Shown piece by piece: positions 12,921 through 22,199 of a stretch of DNA of 64,000 nt. Origin of the DNA: Asterochloris sp. CNOR1 (taxonomy: Eukaryota > Chlorophyta > Trebouxiophyceae > Trebouxiales > Trebouxiaceae). The translations under genes and the position numbers were made by a program. The number at the start of each line of letters is the position of its first letter. The stretch's first letter is position 1. Under the pieces are notes generated by a model. It saw nothing but the letters and a program-made list of their open reading frames with translations, searched no databases and was not told the DNA's origin. The stretch covers positions 4,154,001 to 4,218,000 of the forward strand of contig OZ017746.1 in NCBI GenBank assembly GCA_963969365.1. Reading direction: 5' to 3'.

Positions 12921-13268
12921 ATGAACTCAAGCCTGCTTTCAGGTGACATGACCTCAATGTTGCAAGCCATCAACATTGCAATTGGAGGCGAGCCCAAGAA
13001 GCAGGCAGGGGCACGCAAAAAGAAGCCAGCAGCTAAGAGAAAGACGGGCCCCAAGAAGAAGCCAGCCCCAAAGAAGGCCACCGGCGTCACTAAGCCTGCC
13101 AAACCCACCAAGAAGCCCACCAAGAAGGTCCCTGTGAATCAGTGCCGAGCCCACGATGTCAAAACCGGCAATCGGTGCACAAGAGAGGCCAAAGGCAAAG
13201 AGCTGTGCAATGCGCACACGGGCAAATGGAAGAAATATGCCCAGAAACCCCTTCGCAATGCCAGATGA
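12921..13268 (+). CDS. Small lysine-rich protein with a Cys/His zinc-knuckle-like tail
   Basis: Intronless ORF of 115 aa starting MNSSLLSGDM. Residues 30-75 are a histone-H1-like run of Lys, Pro and Ala (KKKPAAKRK, PKKKPAPKK, repeated KPTKK). The C-terminus holds the spaced motif QCRAHDVKTGNRCTREA followed by ELCNAH, a Cys-x8-10-Cys and Cys-x2-His arrangement that probably binds zinc. Similar short Cys/His units occur in many viral, phage and eukaryotic proteins. A basic tail plus a zinc unit suggests nucleic-acid binding, but I cannot name the protein. It is the first clear ORF of the accessory island and does not share an operon-like spacing with its neighbours. ATG at 12921 is preferred because the in-frame upstream codons lack another ATG. 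Confidence 0.55.
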   Translation: MNSSLLSGDMTSMLQAINIAIGGEPKKQAGARKKKPAAKRKTGPKKKPAPKKATGVTKPAKPTKKPTKKVPVNQCRAHDVKTGNRCTREAKGKELCNAHTGKWKKYAQKPLRNAR

Positions 13269-14400
13269 TTTCCCTAGGCTGGCACGCATCAGGTGAGGTG
13301 CATGCGCTGCCTTGCCGAAAGCCTCTTGGATGTTAATGCCTCTGTTGGCTTGTCGCCCAAGGTCAAGTGAGCATGGCACTTTTGCACCCTGCAGGCCTTG
13401 GAAAGCATAACATATGTGTAGATGTACATCGAAGCTCATTTTGGCAGTCATCTGCTGAGACAAGTCAAACCTTGCCACGAACATCTGGGCTGTATAGCTG
13501 AAATGCTCAGCATTTAGAGTTGATCACATGCTTGTTGTCCACATCTTCAGAAGTCTTGATCTCCAAGCTCAATTGTGGTGCCGCCTTCTGTTATGTACTA
13601 TTGCACAACACAACTGCAGTTGCGCCGCCCTGCCTAGCAAATTCCTTGACTGCATGCCAGACTGTTGTCGGTGAGGTGGGCCAGCCCAACCAGCCTCTTC
13701 AGCTGCCAGCTTAGCTACATAACAATGGGATGCTTCGATAGTACTTTAGCCAGGAGGATGCAGTAGGCAAAGTCTTTTTGAAACACTTGAGTCAGAAGTG
13801 CAAAATGCTGGTGGCTAGCTTGTGGGCATGGAGCATGACCACCATCCTGTTTTAAGGGTTTGCTTGCAAACAGTGGCTGCTTTGCTTGAGGTCGACATGC
13901 TTCATAGCTGGGCCTGCAGCATGGCCAAGGACTCCACAGCTCAGACTCCTGCCCTTGCTGCAGCTCCACCCCAACTGGAAGCTCAGCCAGCTTGCAGATG
14001 TGCTGAGCTGGCAGATGAAAGCCTGGCTGGGCTGACAGCACAGCAAGGACCAGCAGCCGCTGCCTGTCAAGGCCAGCTTTAAGAGCAGCTTGAAACTCAG
14101 CAAAGCAGTGGTTGGCATCAGGTTGTAGGTTTGGGGAGAGAAACATGTTGTATAAAACATGCTGTACAGCTCCAAGACTTGAGCAAATGCCACCTGACCA
14201 ATCAAGATCTTGCAACACCCTGCAAAAAGTGCATGGGGACATACGACAATGAACAGGCTGCTGGGCACGCCATGCAATTGGAGAGATGAGGCGTAGGCCC
14301 ATCTGTATAAGGATGGGTGCAGCACAGCTGCCAGCTCAGCAGCATGAGGTGGTGGCCCGGCTGTCACGTCCCACAGACATATCGCTGAAGCATCTGCACT
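13269..14400. other. No recognisable gene
   Basis: Moderately AT-rich sequence. Several long open frames exist on the minus strand (about 13.7-14.3 kb) but show no family features and are probably chance. Confidence 0.5.
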
Positions 14401-14550
14401 TCAGATGATGCAGCCGGTGGGCGCTTTCAAGAATGCGCCCCGCCACACCAGCTCCTGGACGCTGTCAAAGCGAGCAATACATGCAGCCGTGAAGAGCGGC
14501 GTGCCCTCTTGAAACGGCACACAGCCATGCCAGTCTTTCCTGCATTCCAT
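14401..14550 (-). pseudogene. Ankyrin-repeat fragment (49-aa ORF)
   Basis: A short minus-strand ORF from ATG 14550 to TGA 14401. Its middle reads EGTPLFTAACIARFDSVQEL followed by a GA pair, the standard ankyrin signature (GxTPLxxAAxxGxxxxVxxLLxxGA). One repeat alone does not make a domain, so this is either one exon of an unseen gene or a leftover of an ankyrin gene. A second coding-like stretch lies upstream on the same strand at 14690-14926 but could not be joined. Confidence 0.5.
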
Positions 14551-15092
14551 CTCCTGTGACCTGCCGTCAGCTCTTGAAGCAGCTGCCCGTCCGTAAGCCA
14601 GTGTGTTCAGCCGCCAATATGTTGCTATGGTGCGCTCAGCAGATGTGCATGCACTGACCTCCGATCTTCCCAGCTGCTGGTCTGTTCAGCTAGTCCTCTC
14701 CCGAACGGCACAAAGCCAGAGCTTCAGAAGCCACAGTCGGCTTTGGTGTGTCGGCATCAGCAGTCTTGTATTCCTTTGCGCCGTGTTGAAGAATTGACAC
14801 TCCCACAGCTTGCTCATTCAGGAGTGCCTGCAGATCAGCTCTGCAAGCCTTGTTTTGGAAAGAAAAGGGAACCAGTGTTGTAGAATCCCTGTCACCTATA
14901 GTAAGCCATGTGACGCCCTGCAACATGGCTTCAAACTTGAAGGCCTGCTCCGCAACAGAGCCTATTCATCGTGCTCATGCCCACCGGAGTACTTCTTTAT
15001 GAAAGTTTGAGGTTTCAAATAAAAAGTCAAAGAGCTTAGGACTGTGTGCCTACTTAGAGCTTTTCAATCTCACCATAGGTAAGCAGGCTAGA

Positions 15093-16157
15093 ATGAAGTC
15101 TAAGCCAGGCAGTGGCAAGAGGCAAGAGCGCAACTTTGAGATTGTTGTCAACCACATCACAACCAAGGAAGACCAGCTGCCTCAGATCTCGCGGCAGAGC
15201 ATGGCGGCTCTGAAGGATGTCTTTGGACACAACATCAAGAAGTACTCAGGCACTCTTCACCACAAGTCCGGCAACCACCATGTACATTTCCTTGTGATGT
15301 CTGAGGCTCCTAAGACCAAGAGCGCTGTCAAAGCCAGTATTGCTGCCTCCATGGCACTCATTTTTGGCACACAGACTGACTCTGTGGAAGTGAAGTTGTT
15401 CAATGAGTTGAAAGCAGATGCTGGACCAGCTCACGGCCTGAAGGGGCTTGGCGACTACAGGTCGCTGTACGTGAACAATAACGACCATGAGAATCACCGC
15501 CCAAAGCATCCTGAGCACAGGACAGTGGAGTTCATGTGTGGTGGAGATTGGAAAATTTCGCATGGAGGTGCCAGGAACAGTGCTGGACGACAAGGGCCAG
15601 TGCAAGTGGCAATAGCGGCCATCAGGGCAGGGACTCCAGAGTTGCAGTGCAAAAACTATGAGGATTTCCAGCGTCTGCTGGAAGCCGCCGCGAAGAGTGT
15701 GCGTTGCACCATATATACCTTGCCGAAGGTACCGGGCTTCTTCAGTACTGTGCCCAAGCGCGTGGAGGGTGACTTCGTCCCCAACCCTGCCTATGATGAG
15801 GAGGAGTTCAAGGCCCTACCCAAACAGGAGCAAACCAGCAAGCGGAAGCGCACCATGAAGTATATGCAGGGGCCAGACGGGCTAAGCCTAAGGGAGGAGG
15901 TGGTGGTCAAGCACAACTTTCTGGAGGGACACCCTCCTGATTTTTACAGATTCAGACTCCTTGAGCCAATCAGGAAGTTGCAGTCTAACAGGATGCTCAC
16001 AGTTCCCAAGTTACAGCAGCTCTACGAGGAGGCATTCATCGATCTGTTCAAGGACTACCCACCTCCTGGATGGACGTCTGGTCGTGCGCCAGCAAGGGCA
16101 TGTGTCAGTTACAATCTGCCAGCAGCGATTATTGCTGATGTGATGAAGGCCAGATGA
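15093..16157 (+). CDS. HUH-endonuclease (Rep)-like protein, single exon, looks whole
   Basis: An uninterrupted 354-aa ORF, unlike the intron-rich genes around it. Near residue 16 is a strand-like motif NFEIVVNHI. Near residues 62-68 HHVHFLVMS gives the two histidines around a bulky residue that define HUH nucleases. About 60 residues later GLGDYRSLYVNNND offers candidate catalytic tyrosines. The rest is mixed charge, with a basic KRKRTMKY patch and a helical C-terminus. Rolling-circle Rep proteins nick an origin and attach through tyrosine. In green algae the Replitron transposons encode such a protein alone, which fits a one-gene unit; a captured viral or plasmid Rep is the alternative. No helicase motif is seen, which argues against Helitron. 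Family call moderate. Confidence 0.45.
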   Translation: MKSKPGSGKRQERNFEIVVNHITTKEDQLPQISRQSMAALKDVFGHNIKKYSGTLHHKSGNHHVHFLVMSEAPKTKSAVKASIAASMALIFGTQTDSVEVKLFNELKADAGPAHGLKGLGDYRSLYVNNNDHENHRPKHPEHRTVEFMCGGDWKISHGGARNSAGRQGPVQVAIAAIRAGTPELQCKNYEDFQRLLEAAAKSVRCTIYTLPKVPGFFSTVPKRVEGDFVPNPAYDEEEFKALPKQEQTSKRKRTMKYMQGPDGLSLREEVVVKHNFLEGHPPDFYRFRLLEPIRKLQSNRMLTVPKLQQLYEEAFIDLFKDYPPPGWTSGRAPARACVSYNLPAAIIADVMKAR

Positions 16158-16720
16158 TGCAAGCTTGTTTACAAGATCATGAACTTGTCTGAATCACCAT
16201 GCCACAGCACAGGTGTGGAAGGTGCATCCACGTACCACACCGTATGACTTTGTAACAGATGCACAGATTGCGTGAGTGCAGCCCTTTTCAAGGGCCCAGA
16301 AGGTCCTCTTGTGCCACCAGGGATTCAAGTGTAGATGCTGCCAGGTCCAAAGGCCACCACATGTGTTGGTCAGGCCAGCTCCCTCTGAGTGATACCTTCA
16401 AGTGTAGTTCAAGTGTAGTGGAACCTTTGTTGTGCAGTGGCAAGCCAAAAGTGGTTGATTGGCCCAGAGAAAAGAGTTACGCGGACATGCAGATCTTCAG
16501 TTCATGTAGACCAAGAGTGTTTCAAGTGTAGTCTGTTGGGGAGGCAAGCCTGGCAGGCTTGCCCCCTTGCATGAGATCTGATTTTGTGGAGTAAAATCTG
16601 ACTTTCTGAGTGAAATGTTACACCGCTCAGTAAGATATGACTTTCAGCAGAGAAATGTACCTGTGCAGGTAATTGGCGGTAGGAATTTCGATTTAGATCA
16701 GCAAACAATCATAGGCTTGC
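16158..16720. other. Spacer between the Rep-like ORF and the recombinase gene
   Basis: Apart from the 11-bp repeats it holds an AT-rich segment (about 16575-16690) with repeated ATCTGA(C/T)TTT and GAAATGT words. No gene seen. Confidence 0.5.
16324..16531 (+). repeat. Four direct 11-bp repeats (iteron-like)
   Basis: TTCAAGTGTAG occurs at 16324-16334, 16397-16407, 16408-16418 and 16521-16531, all in the same orientation and within 375 bp after the stop of the Rep-like ORF. Spaced direct repeats next to a rep gene are typical of Rep-binding origins, but origin function is inference. Confidence 0.6.
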
Positions 16721-19700
16721 TCAGCTGCTCTGCTTACGCTTGCCAAGCAGCTTGGAAGCACTGCTGTACCTGCTGCATAGCTGCTGCAGTGAGCTGACTG
16801 TCCTGGTGGCGGAAATTCGCTCACGTTCCATTTCCAAAGCCCCGACCACAGCAGCCATGGTGCTTCCCAAGGCCACCATGCGGTTCTTGACCTCAGCAGC
16901 GATGCCATTTTTGAATCTTGAGAAGGCCATGCTGCTGGCCCTTGCTTCTTTCTTGCTGCCATGCCACCTGCGGAGGTCTGAAGGCACCGCTGAGATCTTG
17001 GAGAACGCCTCAAATGCTTCTGGGACTGTCTGGAAATCTGAGAGCTTCCACACCTGCAGTTCACAAGGCGACAAGGTCTGACCAGTACACAGGCGCTCAA
17101 GCTGAAAGGCAATTGACTGCATACCTGTTTCTCGACCAAAAAGGAGTCCCTCTCATCCCCGGGGCTCAGCGCACTGAGGGCCTGAGGCGGCAGAGTACCG
17201 CCATAGCTGGCCTTTGAAGCCAGAGGCACCCACGGCATGGGGTTGGCGGATGCTTGAGGCTGAACACTGGAAAGAGGCACCTTGGGCAGCATCACCACAG
17301 GGGCAACTGGCATAGGCGTGGCCTCCTTTCCACTCAGCGTCTTGAAGAAAGCCTGCGACATGGCAGGGGAAAGGGTCAGAGCAGGGTTGATCTAGATCTT
17401 AACGCCTCAAGGCCACAGCGCTCACCATTGGGTTGGTGAAAAACTCATTTTTGTCTTTGAGAATACTCTCAGCGGCAATGTGTTTGTCCCATGTCTCTTG
17501 CCGCAGCTGCTTGCCTACAGCACTCTGCAGAAGGCGACTGGCTGCTGGCGGGATAGTGCGGAGCCACTGGTCCCCATATGACTGAATTCTCAAGCTGGCG
17601 TTCTGCACAAACACCTGCCGCAGGTGGTCGATGGCGCGTAAGGGCGCCAGCAAAATATGTGCAGGGTGGCATCGCACGCCAGCTTGGCGCACGAGCACTG
17701 TCAAGCCCGGGATGATGCGATCCAGCACATCCTCCTCAGCCTGCAGAACACAATCAGATCAGTCCCCCGCGGCCCCATTCCCCAATTTTGGTGATTTGCG
17801 TGAGAAGCACTGGCACTGCAGTGACCTTACCTTGAAATCAGCCTGACCCAAACGATGATTCTCCTTCCAGTCCCGTCCCCACCCAGCCAGCCTGTGGGCT
17901 GTGTCTGGGTCAAAGATGCAATACAGGTCTGTGGTGTCAGACTCATGCCTGCATGGCACAACACTGGTCAGCTGGAGATAATGTTGTTCAAAGTGCACAG
18001 CATGGCCTGAGTTGCCTACCTCGCCGCCATCTTGATCTCCGCTTTGTTGATGCCCACATTCTTTGCCGCCTCCACACCATGCTTCTTGAATTTGTGGCTG
18101 ACTTCCCCTTTTGTTGAGTACCCATCAAGCCTGCCACAGGGCACACCTGCAATGTAGCAAGCCACAGATGTCACCCACAGCCGTGTCCAAAACCTGAAGC
18201 ATTAACGCATGGGCTCACCAGCAAGGTCAAAAGCCTGCCGAAGGTGAACGTTGAGGGTCTGCCCGCTCATGGGCTGGTTCCCCTGCATGCTAGGGGCTGC
18301 AACAATGTAGTTGGCCAGATCCTCAAGTTTGATGCCCCTGTGGAAGGTAGCGACAGCCAGGTCGGCAAGCGCTGCCTGAGGACAGATGCAATGGTCTCGA
18401 TACCTGCGGCAGAGGAGGCATACAACTGAGAACACACTGCAGCACACTGCCCAAGTGCGTCTGACAACATGAATGCGCATACCTGACGACACCAGGAATA
18501 TCCACCTGCCCAGGCTTCACAGTCTTCCCCTGCATGCTACCACAGAGGATTGCCACAGAGGGCGTTGGCCCCACCATCCTGCGTCCTCAGTGCCAGGCAG
18601 CTCCAGGGAAGCTTGCGCAGGTCATCAGAGCGGCCCAGTGTGGCTGGCAGGAACGTCATTGCCATCCTCAGCAGACAGGCCCACTGCCACTGCTTCTGCT
18701 GGAAAGCTTTTTGCAGGGACTGGCGAAGCTGCCCTGCGCTCAGTGCAGCATCCACCTGCACATTCAAACAGCAACTTGACGCATGAAAGTCACAAGTAGC
18801 GGCTGGGCTTGTGCCAGCCGATCTGATGGAACATTTCAAGACAGACAGAAAATCTTATGGAGAGAAGTGGATGAACACAGCAGAGCTAGGAAGCATGTCA
18901 GTCATCTGTTCAGCCAACCCTGAGAACACCCATCGCTGAGACTTCTTGGCCGCTGGCAGCTTGGAAGCCATGGTCAGGGCAAAGACGCCAGCTTCGTTGA
19001 TCCAGGCTGATGCCAGCCCACCACAGTCCACCGACATCGACCTCAAAACAGGGAAGCCCTCTGAGGTCCATACACACCTGAGCTGCCACCTGCGCATTGA
19101 GGTTCTCAGCCTGCATCTCCTTGCCACGTGCACGGACCAAGTCCCTAACTGCCTGAATCTCCAGGGGTGCGGGTACATCTGAGGTGATGCGGCCCTGTGA
19201 GTACTGCTCTCTGCGGACTTCCTTGAGGTGGTACAGATAATCACTGCACACACCAGGCCAAAGTTGGGGAGGGCAAGACTTGAGTGCAGCTCAGACACGG
19301 CAGTGGAGTGGCCTCTCACCCCACACTGCTGAATGAGTATCGAGCACCATTCTGCTGCACTGCCTCATCCACAAGCCATATCGAGAACTCAAGAATCTTG
19401 GCCTGGGACATGAGGTCGCCATCAGGAGACGCCTCCTGCTCACAGTATCTCTGCAAGAACGGGTGTGTGTGAGCGACATGTCCTCATAAGCATCAAGGGC
19501 GCCATGAAGAACGGGATCAAAGGCCTACGGTGTCTACCTTCCAGAGCTTGGCAGCGGATTTTTCAGCCTGGACTGTGTTCTGTGGCTTAGCCGCACCATG
19601 ACGTACATTGATGTGCTGGGTGCACCGGAGAATACGAGCTTCCTCCTCAGGAGTGTTAGGCATGGTTGCTGCAAGACCAACTGCTGCGTCTGGGATTGGT

Positions 19701-19948
19701 GCTCCATTCTGCTGGCCCAAGGTCTCTAAACTGTGCACACCAAGGGCAGAGACCGGCACTGGCTGGAGATCATCCACCACGCCAGACAGGTGTCTGCAGG
19801 CTTGATTTATGGCCGCTCTGAGAGAATGGGGGCTGTCTGGGGAGCAACTGCCATGCAGTTGTGCTATGTAGTCCCCAGCCAGCCCCAGGTTGATGACATG
19901 GTTAATGTAGCTGCTGTACTGAGCAGATGGCACTTGGTAGTGCTGCAT
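16721..19948 (-). mobile_element. Crypton-like tyrosine-recombinase gene
   Basis: Multi-exon gene; exons include 19948-19538, 19450-19320, 19243-19078, about 18755-18490, 18403-18219, then further short exons to the stop at 16721. The start is an SAM-like core-binding region (NTVQAEKSAAKLWKRYCEQ, ILEFSIWLVDEA). The catalytic part reads LGRSDDLRKL (first Arg), MQGKT (Lys), SHKFKKHGVEAA (His, with Lys where the HxxR arginine usually sits), AARHESD (His/Trp box) and TTDLYCIFD (Tyr). The C-terminal exon is basic and loosely resembles the GCR1_C domain of fungal Cryptons. One frame discontinuity lies in the catalytic region near 18.58 kb, from decay or an unrecognised splice. It could be a transposon copy or a host gene derived from one; no terminal repeats were found. 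Confidence 0.6.
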
Positions 19949-21307
19949 GAAGATGGATCTGGGAACTTTGGCGCGCTAGGGTTTTTGACCTAGTACTTAG
20001 GTCGGTAGGCACCACTAGCGTCGCGCATTCGGCGTCCTCACCGTCGCACCACTAATGCACTACAAACTGCAACTCATCTCTGATCGCTCATGCAAAACTC
20101 AAAGTCCCCTGGTGCCTGCAGATGCCTGATTGAGACATTCTGACAATCTGTGTGACATTTTAGGAATCCCCTGCCGACGTAATCCAGAGCTGCCTGCCGA
20201 CATAATTTAGCTCCGACATAATCTGGCGCCATGCTCAAGCTTAGAGAAGCTCACGCTTAGAGGAACTGGTTCTTCCGTGGTGCGGGGCAGATCAAACCAA
20301 GTCTCAGTTTGCACATACTTTGCGCACAGTGTTACACACAACTCAAGCACATTCTGCACACATACCATCCGTACCACTAGGGCACGCATACTGCACACAT
20401 TATGGCTGTTTATGTGTGTATAGTGTGTGCAGCTTAGTCTGCTAGTGCTGGCAGCAGCAGGTGGACTGGTGCAGGCAACAGATTTGCAACCCTGAATCTC
20501 GAGACTTACAGGGAGCCCTGGCTAAGGCCCATGTCTGGTGGTGCCTGGGGCCCTGCACTCGCCTGCAACCATTCAGGTGCACTGCAGGCACATGGCCGCG
20601 CTGACATCGCCCCCAACACAGCATGAGCAGCGCTTCAGGGGATGCCAAACTGCCCCTGTGACCACCAACATAAGGACGCGGGGTCCCAGCACAGCCTACA
20701 ACATGCAGCCATACTCAATCAATATCAGAGGCTGTTGGCTGTGCAAAGCCTTTGTCAAATCAGATGCAGCAGTCACCAGCTGCTGGTGCAGCTGGCCGCT
20801 ACCATGTGCCCCAGCTTCAAAGGAAGGACAAAACCTTGTTGCATCTGCAAGTCAGCCGGCGCTGTGGGCAATCTTGCAGAGCTGTTTAGGCTTTGCAGAC
20901 CTGCGAAACGCCCACAGCCACCTCTTTGCTCATCCACATCAGTCATTGTTGACGTTTCCAGCAACCTCCTGGCCAAGTTGCCACCTCTGTCAGGGCAAGA
21001 CTGCTGCAGCATGCTAATGTGCTGGGCAGCATCAGGGGTGCCTCTGGGCCTCAATGAGAAGAGACTTCATGTGACCTCTCTATGTGCCGTGGAAGCCCCA
21101 GGTCCACCAGCTGCTTTTGGTACATGCCAAAGCACATTTTCCAGACTTTAATGCGATCCATACCACTTCACCAGAAGTTTGTACTAATTTGATTGATTTG
21201 AGGAGGCGGACTCTAAATCTATAAAAACACATCAATTAGGCAGCTGTCACCTATTGTCACAGTTGCGTATACGGCAAACCTCGGCCTTGAGTATCAAAGC
21301 CAAAGGG
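19949..21307. other. No recognisable gene
   Basis: Contains GCCGACATAAT-type short repeats near 20170-20230 (CCGAC(A/G)TAAT three times) that could mark an element end. Overlapping open frames at 20.5-21.15 kb show no family features. Confidence 0.4.
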
Positions 21308-22199
21308 ATGGCACACAGAAGAGAGCAAGTCGAGGCCTTGGTTGTACGTGCCCGCACACACTTGCAGACGGTCTTCAAGCTGTACGACGCAGCCCTTCAG
21401 CAGCGTCAATTGCCACCCGACCTTCTCATCGACGTCATGATCCAGTGCGCGCTGTACAAATCAAGTCTGGACTATCTGATCCGAGACATCGCCGACCAGT
21501 GAGTGACTGGCGAGCTCAAGTTGCGAATGGCATGAGTCGCGACAGGTGTTGAATCAACACTAGTGTGACGCCATCTGAGTTGCAGGTATCAAGGTCGTGC
21601 TAATCAACTCTTTCCTGTCACAGACAGAGCAGCTGCCTTCACTGGAGAGATGACAGCCAGAACCCCTCTCCTGCGGGACCGGAACCCACAAGTGTACTCC
21701 CTGCTCGAGGGAGTGCAGCCGTATAACAATAAGTTCCTGGCTGACTTCAATAAAATACACAATGCGAACAAGCATGACCACCTTGTTGCGCAAGTTCGAC
21801 AGTCTGAAAGGACTGTTGAAGCAAGCCTTGCAGCAGGTGGTAAGTCTCACAGCTGCAGGTCAATGTCGAGATGCTGATGCCACACTACACTGTGAAGTCT
21901 TGTGCCATGCTCACTCATACCCCTGTCCTAATGCAGGAGGGGATAAAGTCACTTACGGGGAAGGGGTGACCTTTTTGCCTGGAGTGTCCATCACTTTAGG
22001 TGGCCACAGCACAGCCATTGACCCTGCCACACAGCTGCCTGTTCCTCATCCAGAAATCCTAGTATCTGTAGTGGAGTGGGTGGATTTCAATTTTGAGCTT
22101 CAACATCCTGTCATCAATTGCTCAGCAAGACAGTTACTGCAAGGCATGATGGATACTGTAGGCGCTCTTGTTCCAGCTGTGTACAATGCTTTGCCTTAA
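21308..22199 (+). CDS. HEPN-type protein of a bacterial-looking family, three exons
   Basis: Exons 21308-21498, 21586-21839 and 21937-22199 join in frame (phases 2 and 1) to 235 aa. Domain features: a helical N-terminus with KSSLDYLIRDIAD (residues 52-64), NQLFPV, then LEGVQPYNNKFLADFNKIHN followed by ANKHDHL, and a C-terminal WVDFNFE strand with a final helix. The ordered marks SxLDYL, FP, LQPY and NxxKH match a widespread uncharacterised bacterial family whose fold resembles HEPN; in HEPN proteins such N-K-H motifs are often RNase or nucleotide-transfer sites, though here that is only suggested. It has real introns, so it is expressed as a eukaryotic gene if acquired from bacteria. ATG 21308 was chosen as the first Met before the conserved helix. 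Confidence 0.6.

Noticed and set aside
13715-14302. 195-aa minus frame
   Set aside because: Low-information composition and overlapping open frames; nothing recognisable.
15093-16157. Helitron identity for the Rep-like ORF
   Set aside because: No helicase domain, and the protein is far too short for a Helitron Rep-Hel.
20538-21151. Overlapping plus frames as a gene
   Set aside because: Two frames equally open, no splice logic, no family marks.
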